In this document: in pieces, positions 1 to 6,749 of the stretch
Layout of the letters: each line of letters starts with the position of its first letter
How positions within the stretch are numbered: the stretch's first letter is position 1
Source: Parvularcula sp964556115
GTDB taxonomy: Bacteria; Pseudomonadota; Alphaproteobacteria; Caulobacterales; Parvularculaceae
Assembly: GCA_964556115.1 (NCBI GenBank)
Contig: CAZKVC010000004.1
Location: 158,532-222,531 of the forward strand
Length of the DNA: 64,000 nt
Direction: 5' to 3'
Translations under genes and position numbers: made by a program
Notes under the pieces: model-generated
What the model was told of the DNA's origin: nothing
The model's database searches: none
What the model saw: only the letters and a program-made list of their open reading frames with translations

Positions 1-1253
1 TCTGGCTCTACGGCGCATCGGCGACCCTTCTCGGTCTGTCCATGCTGGCGCCGGGATACGGTTCGGAGCTCGGTTACGGCGGGGGCTGGGTGCTCTACCC
101 GCCGCTTTCGACGGTGACCCGCGGTCCTGCGATGGACCTCCTGATCGTCTCGCTGCACCTTGCCGGTGTCAGCTCGATCCTGGGCGCGATCAACTTCATC
201 ACCACCATCTTCAACATGCGTGCGCCGGGCATGACCCTGCACAAGATGCCGCTCTTCGCGTGGGCGGTGCTCGTGACGGCGTTCCTCCTGGTGCTGTCGC
301 TTCCGGTTCTCGCCGGCGCGATCACCATGCTGCTGACCGACCGCATGTTCGGCACCGCGTTCTTCGATGCGGCGCGGGGCGGTGACCCGGTCCTCTACCA
401 GCACCTCTTCTGGTTCTTCGGTCACCCGGAGGTCTACATCCTGATCCTGCCGGCCTTCGGCATCATCAGCCATATCATCTCGACCTTCTCCAAAAAGCCC
501 GTCTTCGGCTATCTCGGCATGGCCTACGCCATGGTCGCGATCGGCTTCATCGGCTTCATCGTCTGGGCGCACCACATGTATACGGTGGGTCTTTCGGTCG
601 ACATGAAAGCCTATTTCGTGGCGGCGACGATGGTCATTGCGGTACCGACAGGCATCAAGATCTTCTCGTGGATCGCGACGATGTGGGGCGGGTCGATCGA
701 CTTCAAGGTCCCTATGCTCTGGGCCGTGGGCTTCGTCTTCCTGTTCACCGTTGGCGGTGTGACAGGCGTGGTGCTCGCCAATGCCGGCATCGACCACTAT
801 TTCCACGACACCTACTACGTGGTCGCGCACTTCCACTACGTGCTCAGCCTGGGTGCCGTGTTCGCCATCTTCGCGGCTTGGTACTACTGGCACGAGAAGA
901 TGTTCGGCGTGAAATACAACGAGCTGCTGGGTCAGCTGCACTTCTGGATCATGTTCATCGGTGTGAACCTGATCTTCTTCCCGCAGCACTTCCTCGGGCT
1001 TCAAGGCATGCCGCGTCGTTACATCGACTATCCGGAAGGCTTCGCCTATTGGAACGAGATTTCGACCTATGGCTACGTCATCACCATGATCGCCATGATC
1101 ATCTGGTTCGTGGCGCTGCTGCAGGCCTTCTTCTTCGGAAGGAAGGGCGTTGCCGAGGCCAATCCGTGGGGCGAAGGAGCAACGACCCTCGAATGGACCC
1201 TGCCAAGCCCGCCGCCCTACCACCAGTTCAACGAACTGCCGAAGATCCACTAA
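1..1253 (+). CDS. ctaD: Cytochrome c oxidase subunit I (5' end outside window)
   Basis: Catalytic subunit of aa3-type cytochrome c oxidase in the inner membrane; it reduces O2 at the heme a3-CuB centre. The reading frame is already open at base 3 and the start lies upstream, so only about the C-terminal 417 residues are present. Visible motifs are HPEVYILILPAFG (CuB histidine and the cross-linked tyrosine), the HHMYTVG copper-ligand pair, and HDTYYVVAHFHYVLSLG, which carries the heme-ligand histidines. Many hydrophobic segments follow the subunit I pattern. It is followed by a terminator-like hairpin and then by ctaB, a small membrane protein and ctaG, the usual alphaproteobacterial order. 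Assignment is firm; only the N-terminus is unknown. Confidence 0.97.
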   Translation, partial: WLYGASATLLGLSMLAPGYGSELGYGGGWVLYPPLSTVTRGPAMDLLIVSLHLAGVSSILGAINFITTIFNMRAPGMTLHKMPLFAWAVLVTAFLLVLSLPVLAGAITMLLTDRMFGTAFFDAARGGDPVLYQHLFWFFGHPEVYILILPAFGIISHIISTFSKKPVFGYLGMAYAMVAIGFIGFIVWAHHMYTVGLSVDMKAYFVAATMVIAVPTGIKIFSWIATMWGGSIDFKVPMLWAVGFVFLFTVGGVTGVVLANAGIDHYFHDTYYVVAHFHYVLSLGAVFAIFAAWYYWHEKMFGVKYNELLGQLHFWIMFIGVNLIFFPQHFLGLQGMPRRYIDYPEGFAYWNEISTYGYVITMIAMIIWFVALLQAFFFGRKGVAEANPWGEGATTLEWTLPSPPPYHQFNELPKIH

Positions 1254-1305
1254 GGATCTTCGGGGCTCCTCCCACGGGGCTTCACCCTGCGGCATGACGA
1301 ACAAC

Positions 1306-1343
1306 AAAGGCGCCGCGCTCTTGATATCAGGGCGCGGCGCTTT
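1306..1343 (+). terminator. Terminator-like hairpin after ctaD
   Basis: A long GC-rich stem: AAAG, a bulged G, CGCCGCGCTC, then loop TTGATATCA, then GGGCGCGGCGCTTT. The descending arm ends in CTTT followed by GATGT, so the U-tract is short. It lies between the ctaD stop and the ctaB start and may act as a terminator or as a processing/attenuation hairpin separating oxidase subunit from assembly gene expression. Confidence 0.6.
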
Positions 1344-1378
1344 GATGTAACCGCTACCAAGCTGGCCGAAGCGAGACG

Positions 1379-2299
1379 ATGACCGATAGCCTGACCCAGA
1401 CCCACGGTACCGACCTGCCTGCGCATCTTCTGGCGGAGCCGCGCGATTACGCGGCCCTCCTGAAGCCGAGGGTGATGAGCCTGTCGATCTTCACCGCGCT
1501 TGTGGGCATGGTCGCCGCACCCGGTACGGTCGCGAACTGGGGCCTCGCGATCTTGTCAGTGATTGCGATCGCTCTCGGGGCCGGGGCCTCAGCGGCCCTG
1601 AACATGTGGTGGGACGCCGATATCGACGGCAAGATGAGCCGTACAGCCGCCCGCCCCATCCCTTCCGGCAAGGTCCCGCCAGCTGAAGCTTTCGGCCTCG
1701 GCATTGTCCTTTCCGGCCTGTCGGTCTGGCTCCTCGCCTTGGCGGGCGGGTACCTCGCCGCTGGTCTCCTTGCGATCACGATCGGCTTCTACGTCGTCGT
1801 CTATTCGATGTTCCTGAAGCGGCGAACGCCGCAGAACATCGTCATCGGCGGCGCTGCGGGCGCCCTTCCACCCGTGGTAGGCTATGCAGCGGTCACGGGC
1901 ACTGTGCCCTTCGAGGCCTGGGCGCTTTTCGCGCTGATCTTCGTCTGGACGCCGCCGCATTTCTGGGCGCTGAGCCTTCTCAAGAAAGAAGACTACGCCG
2001 CTGCCGGCATTCCCATGATGCCGAACGTCGCTGGCGATCAGTCCACCCGGGAACAGATCTTCGTTTACAGCCTTCTTCTCGTCGGCATGGCGCCGCTGCT
2101 CGTCATGCTGCCTCTGGCGGGATGGCTTTACGGCATCACCTCGATCGTTTTGGGGGCGGAGTTCCTGCGCCGGGCCTGGCTCTTGCGGCCCGAAGCCGAA
2201 AACAAGGGCGCCGGCGGCCTCTTCGGCTTTTCGATCCTCTACCTTTTCGCCCTCTTCGCGGCGCTCCTCATTGAACACTGGGCAGGTTTCCATGGCTGA
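1379..2299 (+). CDS. ctaB: Protoheme IX farnesyltransferase (heme O synthase)
   Basis: Membrane prenyltransferase of the UbiA superfamily; it adds a farnesyl group to protoheme IX to make heme O, the precursor of heme A for the oxidase. The 306-residue length fits the family. The Asp-rich prenyl-diphosphate motif NMWWDADIDGKMSRTAARP is near residues 80-98, followed by several transmembrane segments and the conserved TPPHFWALSL loop near residue 190. The gene overlaps the next small gene, whose ATG lies inside the last codons. Neighbouring ctaD and ctaG support the CtaB/CyoE assignment. Confidence 0.96.
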   Translation: MTDSLTQTHGTDLPAHLLAEPRDYAALLKPRVMSLSIFTALVGMVAAPGTVANWGLAILSVIAIALGAGASAALNMWWDADIDGKMSRTAARPIPSGKVPPAEAFGLGIVLSGLSVWLLALAGGYLAAGLLAITIGFYVVVYSMFLKRRTPQNIVIGGAAGALPPVVGYAAVTGTVPFEAWALFALIFVWTPPHFWALSLLKKEDYAAAGIPMMPNVAGDQSTREQIFVYSLLLVGMAPLLVMLPLAGWLYGITSIVLGAEFLRRAWLLRPEAENKGAGGLFGFSILYLFALFAALLIEHWAGFHG

Positions 2300-2495
2300 T
2301 CCGAAAGTCGATCCGGCATCGGCCCGCGAGGGTCTTCCGACTGGCGAGCATCACAGACAGAGCGACGCGGAGCGTCAGGCCCAGGGCCGCCGTAACATCG
2401 CCATCGCTCTGGCTGTCCTTGCATTCGTCATGCTGGTCTTCGCCACCACTGTTCTGCGCCTCTCACAGAACCTGTCGGCGGGGACTGCAGCATGA
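2292..2495 (+). CDS. Small single-pass membrane protein of the cox operon (CoxF-like)
   Basis: A 67-residue protein with a charged N-terminal half and one transmembrane segment, IAIALAVLAFVMLVFATTVL, near the C-terminus. Its ATG overlaps the ctaB stop and its TGA overlaps the ctaG ATG, so translation of all three is probably coupled. A short membrane protein between ctaB and ctaG is common in alphaproteobacterial cox operons, where it is often called CoxF. Position and topology are the only evidence for the name; the molecular role is not known. An in-frame ATG at 2271 exists but lies inside ctaB. Confidence 0.75.
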   Translation: MADPKVDPASAREGLPTGEHHRQSDAERQAQGRRNIAIALAVLAFVMLVFATTVLRLSQNLSAGTAA

Positions 2496-3061
2496 ACCCG
2501 AATGCACGCATTGCCTTTTCCGTAGTCGGCGTCGTCGCCTTCATGGTCGCCTTGAGCTTCGCGGCGGTGCCTCTCTACGACACGTTCTGCCGGGTCACGG
2601 GCTGGGGCGGCACCACCCAGGTCGCCGATGCCTCGGCCGACGAGGTCCTGAAGCGCAAGATCACCGTGCGCTTCGACGCTTCGACCGCCAGGGGTTTCCC
2701 TTGGGAATTCAAGCCCGAGCAGGTCAGCCAGACCCTGCGTATCGGCGAGACCGGGCTGGCCTATTACGAGGCTACCAACCTGTCCGACAAGCCTGTCATC
2801 GGCACGGCCAGTTTCAACGTCCAGCCTGCCAAGGCCGGGCTCTATTTCATGAAGGTCGAATGCTTCTGCTTCACCGAGCAGCGGCTGGAGCCGGGGGAGA
2901 CGATGTCGATGCCGGTGACCTACTATATCGACCCTGAACTTGCCGACGAGAAGCGGCTGGACGATGTGCGCGAGATCACCCTCAGCTACACCTTCTACCG
3001 CAATGACGAGGCGGAGAAGCGCGAGGGGTTGGCAGACGGCCGCCTCGCTTCGGGTCAGTAA
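2492..3061 (+). CDS. ctaG: Cytochrome c oxidase assembly protein CtaG/Cox11
   Basis: Copper chaperone that inserts CuB into subunit I. It is 189 residues, with a short cytoplasmic N-terminus, one membrane anchor (about residues 7-27) and a periplasmic immunoglobulin-like domain. Diagnostic motifs are VPLYDTFCRVTGWGGTTQ just after the membrane segment, with the conserved cysteine, and the copper-binding CFCF in VECFCFTEQ around residue 130. The ATG overlaps the stop of the small membrane protein gene. In most relatives subunit III (ctaE) follows directly. Here the operon ends and the next genes run in the opposite direction. Confidence 0.96.
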   Translation: MNPNARIAFSVVGVVAFMVALSFAAVPLYDTFCRVTGWGGTTQVADASADEVLKRKITVRFDASTARGFPWEFKPEQVSQTLRIGETGLAYYEATNLSDKPVIGTASFNVQPAKAGLYFMKVECFCFTEQRLEPGETMSMPVTYYIDPELADEKRLDDVREITLSYTFYRNDEAEKREGLADGRLASGQ

Positions 3062-3079
3062 GCCTTCAGGGTCCGGACC

Positions 3080-3583
3080 CTAGTCCTCGAACATCGCGAA
3101 TGCTGGCGCATAGACCGCTTCACCGCCGCGCGGCGCTTCGTCATCGTCGAGCACTGCCATCATGAAATGGGGCCCCGCATAGGGAGACTGGAACTTCGAC
3201 GCGGCTTCGGCCTCGAAGCCGAAGCGCTCGTAGAACGAAGGCTCGCCTAGAAGGAAAACCGCTGTCTGATCGTTGACGAGTGCGAGGGCCAGCCCGCTTT
3301 CGATGAGGCTCGATGCGATCCCGAGGCGCTGTTTGTCCGTCGCCGTGGCGACCGGGCCTAGCCCGAGAGTTTTGTCCGGACGGCTCATCGACGACATCAT
3401 CAGATAGCCGAGCACCATCCCCTCGCTATCCGCGACAAGCTCGATCACCGCATCGCCATCGGCGCGCAGCTTTCGAACCAGCCGGGCCTCGGCATCGGTA
3501 TCGAAGACCTCTTGAAGAAGAGCGTTGACTGCCGCTTCGTCGCCAGCCTCATAGGGGCGGATTTCCCAGTCGATCTCGCTCAT
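3080..3583 (-). CDS. GNAT family N-acetyltransferase
   Basis: A 167-residue protein with the GNAT fold: N-terminal IRPYEAGDEAAVNALLQEVF, a central beta strand LVADSEGMVLGYLMMS, and the acetyl-CoA pyrophosphate-loop region TDKQRLGIASSLIESGL near residue 85. A FYERFGFEAEA motif follows, typical of the C-terminal half. This subgroup (YhbS-like) usually has an unknown small-molecule or protein substrate. The start ATG overlaps the stop of sufE by four bases, so it is co-transcribed downstream of sufE. It converges on ctaG with only 18 bases between. Confidence 0.88.
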   Translation of the reverse strand: MSEIDWEIRPYEAGDEAAVNALLQEVFDTDAEARLVRKLRADGDAVIELVADSEGMVLGYLMMSSMSRPDKTLGLGPVATATDKQRLGIASSLIESGLALALVNDQTAVFLLGEPSFYERFGFEAEAASKFQSPYAGPHFMMAVLDDDEAPRGGEAVYAPAFAMFED

Positions 3584-3987
3584 GCCGCCTCGTCCTTGAT
3601 CCGGCCGATCATGCTGACCACGCCGTTCGAGCGCTGGGGGGTGATGTGCTCCTGCAGCTCGAGCTCCGCCAGCTTCGCCTGGGCGTCGATCTTCTGGATC
3701 TCCTCTTTGCTACGGCCCGAAAAGAGGGCGATCATCAGGCCGACGAGGCCCTTGACGATCGCCGCATCGCTGTCGCCGCGAAAGCGGACCGCCTGATCCA
3801 GTTCATCGAAGACCAGCCAGACCTGGCTGGCGCAGCCGCGCACCTTGTTCGCTTCGCTGCGTTCGTCGTCGCTCAGCGGCGGCAGGCGTCTGCCCAGGTC
3901 GATGATGTAGCGGTACTTTTCGTCCCAATCGTCGATGAAGGCGAAGTCGTCGGCGATGGTTTCGAAGTCGGGGAGGCTGTCGGTCAT
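3580..3987 (-). CDS. sufE: SufE-type cysteine desulfurase sulfur acceptor
   Basis: Sulfur-transfer protein of Fe-S cluster assembly that takes persulfide sulfur from SufS. The 135-residue length is typical. The catalytic cysteine is C52 in KVRGCASQVW, preceded by DDWDEKYRYIIDLGRRLPPL, the family's N-terminal signature. No other suf genes are nearby; stand-alone sufE copies are common in alphaproteobacteria. It leads a two-gene unit with the GNAT gene. The Shine-Dalgarno before the ATG is weak, and the terminator of the upstream secreted-protein gene sits just ahead, so a promoter must lie very close or read-through supplies the transcript. Confidence 0.93.
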   Translation of the reverse strand: MTDSLPDFETIADDFAFIDDWDEKYRYIIDLGRRLPPLSDDERSEANKVRGCASQVWLVFDELDQAVRFRGDSDAAIVKGLVGLMIALFSGRSKEEIQKIDAQAKLAELELQEHITPQRSNGVVSMIGRIKDEAA

Positions 3988-3997
3988 GGCATGCCCA

Positions 3998-4038
3998 TAA
4001 AAAGGAACGGGCGCCCTGACCAGAGGTCAGAAGCGCCC
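3998..4038 (-). terminator. Intrinsic terminator of the secreted-protein gene
   Basis: On the minus strand, arms GGGCGC / GCGCCC (outer) and CTGACC / GGTCAG (inner) form a hairpin with a TCT loop and a small internal bulge, followed by GTTCC and a run of five T. It lies directly after the stop at 4074 and before sufE. Confidence 0.8.
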
Positions 4039-4073
4039 GCCAACCGGTTGCCCTGCCGGTAAAGGTTTCAGGC

Positions 4074-5030
4074 TCAGGTGCCGGCGGCACCGGCGCCAGC
4101 GGGCCAGCCGACGCAGCTCGAGATGTCGTTCAGCGCATGCTGGCCAAGGCAGAACGCCTCTTCATAGGGTGTGCGCGTCGCCGCGATGCACTGGGCCAGA
4201 TTCATCTTGGCGCTGGAGAAGCAACGCTCCGACTTCTTCGAGGTGCCGAAGGAAGCGAGATGCGACTGGGTGGCGGTGTCCATGGTGTAGTGCGCACCGA
4301 CGATCAGCGCCTTGGTGATGACCGTACCGGCCCGGGCGGTTGGGTTCAGCGGTGCGCTAACACCGGCCCAGTTGTCCGACCAGCTCGAATGCGACGCGAG
4401 GGTTGGGCGGATAGCGCCGTGCTTGCCGCGCTGACTCTCACGACCGCTATAGTTCGCCCAGTCACGCTTGGCGGCATAGGAGAGGGCGCTGTTGACGCGC
4501 TGCATGCCAGCAAGGGCGAGCTCGCGACGCGCCCAGGGTTCCTTCTGCATGTCGTAAGCAGAGGCGATGAAGGCGTCGCCCATCTCACGCAGACGGGCGG
4601 AATCATTGGTCGCGACCGTCATGATGCGCTTCACGGCCTGCTCGGCGCCCGGAATGTTCCGGATCATGGCCGGATTGCTCTCGAGCTCTTCCAGGAAAGC
4701 TTCCCTGGAGCGGCGCGATTTCATGCGCTGCTCGATCTCACTGGCGAAGGCCGGGGTGTCGGCGGCCACCATGGCGGCATAGGCCACCCAGGCTCCGGCA
4801 AGCGCCCGGTTGTCGTAGCTCGCCAGGCGGTTGTGCGCCTCACGCATGCCTTGCGCGTCGCCTGGCACGACGGCGGCGACGGCAGAGACATCGTCGCGGA
4901 ACTGCACATAAGGCTGCGCCGCCATCTCCACGAGCTTTGCGCCTTTCACGACGCCGTCTGCGGCAGTGGCCGTACCGAGGGCCATGACCGAGGCCAGCAG
5001 GCCAGCGGCCATCCGTTTTCCGAGCGACAT
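4074..5030 (-). CDS. Uncharacterised secreted protein with C-terminal cysteines
   Basis: I do not recognise a named family. The ATG at 5030 has a GGAGAG ribosome site just upstream and gives a clear signal peptide (RMAAGLLASVMALGTATAADG), so the 318-residue product is exported. An in-frame start at 5135 would put the signal peptide internally. The body is helix-rich, with EAHNRLASYDNRALAGAWVAY and a KSRRSREAFLEELESNPAMIRN stretch. The C-terminal 55 residues carry four cysteines (in SERCFSSAK, NLAQCIAA, EAFCLGQH and ISSCVGWPAG) that could form disulfides. It is divergent from a sensor kinase gene, with about 200 bases between, and has its own terminator. Confidence 0.7.
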   Translation of the reverse strand: MSLGKRMAAGLLASVMALGTATAADGVVKGAKLVEMAAQPYVQFRDDVSAVAAVVPGDAQGMREAHNRLASYDNRALAGAWVAYAAMVAADTPAFASEIEQRMKSRRSREAFLEELESNPAMIRNIPGAEQAVKRIMTVATNDSARLREMGDAFIASAYDMQKEPWARRELALAGMQRVNSALSYAAKRDWANYSGRESQRGKHGAIRPTLASHSSWSDNWAGVSAPLNPTARAGTVITKALIVGAHYTMDTATQSHLASFGTSKKSERCFSSAKMNLAQCIAATRTPYEEAFCLGQHALNDISSCVGWPAGAGAAGT

Positions 5031-5231
5031 ACGGCTCTCTCCAAAAGGCTGATTTCTGTTCCTATATCGCACGGAACCCCTCGGGCCCAACTGACCATTC
5101 GGAAGTCTCGGCGACTGATATGCACGATGATACATTTTTCGGCTCCCACCAACGGGTCCTCACACCCTGTCCTTATCGTCATGGTGGCGCCGTTCAGGAA
5201 AGTTTAAGCCCCCAGGCCCTAGCGTTAACCC

Positions 5232-6413
5232 ATGCATGCGATTCCCCGGACAATTGATGCCATGACGCCTGAAAGCCTGATGAACCAAGGCTCCCAGCGG
5301 CGTCCGGCCGTCTGTCGGCTGGAGCAGGATTCGCGCGGAACGATTCTTCACGCTTCGGTAGAAGCGGCAGGGTTGTTCCGGACCGATAGCGACAATCTGC
5401 GCGGCCTGCGCCTGACCGACCTTGTCGTCGCGCGCGCGCACCCGGCGATGCTCGATGCCGTCAGCGAGGCGGCGCAGTGCGGCGAGGCCGACGTGCAGCT
5501 TCCTCTTCGGCAAGGTGCCGCCATGCGTTTCGGGCGGTTTCGCATCCGCCGGATGGGCGATGGCGGCTTTGTCACCAAACTGATCGGCAGTGACCGGGAG
5601 ATGCCCGAGGCGCGCAACGACAACCCGGCGGACGAAAGCCCGAACGAGGCGGACCGGCTGGCCAATGTCAGCCATGAGATTCGCACGCCGCTGAACGCTG
5701 TGATCGGCTTCGCCGATGCCCTCCGGCAGGAGAGCTTCGGCCCCTTGGGTGACCGGCGCTACCGCGACTATGCGCAGCTCATCCAGGAAAGCGGCCAGCA
5801 TGTTCTGGAACTCGTCAACGACCTTCTCGACCTCTCCAAGGCCGAGGCGAACAAGGTCGAGGTCGAACGCGAGACAGTGGACCTGCGCACGCTGATCGAA
5901 CGCTGCTCGGCAACCATGCAGCTCGAAGCGGAAAGAGCGGGGCTCGAACTCGACACGATCATCGCGCCTTCCGTGGGCCAGGGGCGGATCGATCCGAAGA
6001 TCCTTCGTCAGGTGCTCCTGAACCTTCTGAGCAACGCTCTCAAATTCACCGAGCGCGGCACGGTGTCCGTGATCGCGCGGGTTCTCGACGGGCGGCTCGT
6101 GGTCACCGTTTCCGATACCGGCGTGGGGATGAGCGCGGACGATCTGGCCCGCATCGGCCAGCGTTATGTCCAGGCGCGCGAAGCCGGGGTGCGCGGCGCC
6201 CGGGGAACGGGGCTTGGCCTTGCCCTCAGCCGGGCCCTCACGACAGCTCATGGCGGAAGGCTCGACATCGAGTCGCAAGCCGGCTCGGGCACTACGGTGA
6301 CCCTGACTCTGCCGATCAGCGGCAGCGATCATCTCCCGCGCTACCGCCGTGCGGCGGGACCGGAGGCCGGCTCCGTTCTTGCCTTTCCCAACCGTCCCCG
6401 CCACGCAGGCTGA
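5232..6413 (+). CDS. Soluble PAS-like sensor histidine kinase (PleC/DivJ-type core)
   Basis: A 393-residue kinase without membrane segments. Residues about 25-115 resemble a PAS-type sensor domain. The dimerisation/phosphoacceptor domain has LANVSHEIRTPLNAVIGFAD (about residues 144-163) and ends with NDLLDLSKAEA. The ATPase domain has the N-box LLNLLSNALKFTERG, the G1 box VSDTGVGMS and the G2 box RGTGLGLALS. The H-box region matches the alphaproteobacterial PleC/DivJ group. No response regulator is adjacent, so its partner is unlinked. A DUF1491 gene begins immediately after its stop. The first ATG was used; 5262 is an alternative. Confidence 0.9.
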   Translation: MHAIPRTIDAMTPESLMNQGSQRRPAVCRLEQDSRGTILHASVEAAGLFRTDSDNLRGLRLTDLVVARAHPAMLDAVSEAAQCGEADVQLPLRQGAAMRFGRFRIRRMGDGGFVTKLIGSDREMPEARNDNPADESPNEADRLANVSHEIRTPLNAVIGFADALRQESFGPLGDRRYRDYAQLIQESGQHVLELVNDLLDLSKAEANKVEVERETVDLRTLIERCSATMQLEAERAGLELDTIIAPSVGQGRIDPKILRQVLLNLLSNALKFTERGTVSVIARVLDGRLVVTVSDTGVGMSADDLARIGQRYVQAREAGVRGARGTGLGLALSRALTTAHGGRLDIESQAGSGTTVTLTLPISGSDHLPRYRRAAGPEAGSVLAFPNRPRHAG

Positions 6414-6749
6414 ATGCCGCCGCGCCTTCGCAGTGATGTCCAGATCAGCGCCCTGCGCCGCAGTCTCGAGGCGGAGGGGCTCTTCGTCTCGGTCGTCTAT
6501 CGCGGGCACGAAGAAGGCGGGATGATCTTCCTCATCTGGATCCACCGCGGCGAGGCGATGGTCTTTTCCGAGACGGTCGAGGGCGAAGAGCGGCGCTGGC
6601 GCCGCACCACCGAAGCTCCGGTCCCCGAAACCGAGGCCGAAGCCATGCTGCGGGGCGAGCGGAATTTTGATCCGGATCTCTGGGTTCTGGAAGTCAGCGG
6701 TCCGATGGATGCTGCCGACCGCGTGCTGCGGCCACTGCCGCCTTACTGA
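6414..6749 (+). CDS. DUF1491 family protein
   Basis: A 111-residue protein with the DUF1491 pattern: N-terminal PPRLRSDVQISALRRSLEAE, a central strand FLIWIHRGEAMVFSE and the C-terminal motif RNFDPDLWVLEVSG. The family is widespread in alphaproteobacteria and has no established function. Its ATG follows the histidine kinase TGA without a gap, so it is translationally coupled to the kinase. It converges with the penicillin-binding protein gene, which ends one base further on. Confidence 0.9.
   Translation: MPPRLRSDVQISALRRSLEAEGLFVSVVYRGHEEGGMIFLIWIHRGEAMVFSETVEGEERRWRRTTEAPVPETEAEAMLRGERNFDPDLWVLEVSGPMDAADRVLRPLPPY

Noticed and set aside
3068..3081. Palindrome AGGGTCCGGACCCT between ctaG and the GNAT gene
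   Set aside because: Too short a loop for a good hairpin and no T-tract; it overlaps the GNAT stop codon and may be chance.
5190..5232. CtrA-type site (two TTAA copies) before the histidine kinase
   Set aside because: The TTAA copies are 17 bases apart rather than the 7 required for a CtrA box.
5160..6545. Long minus-strand open frame opposite the histidine kinase
   Set aside because: The plus-strand frame encodes an unmistakable kinase with all motifs; the minus frame has none.
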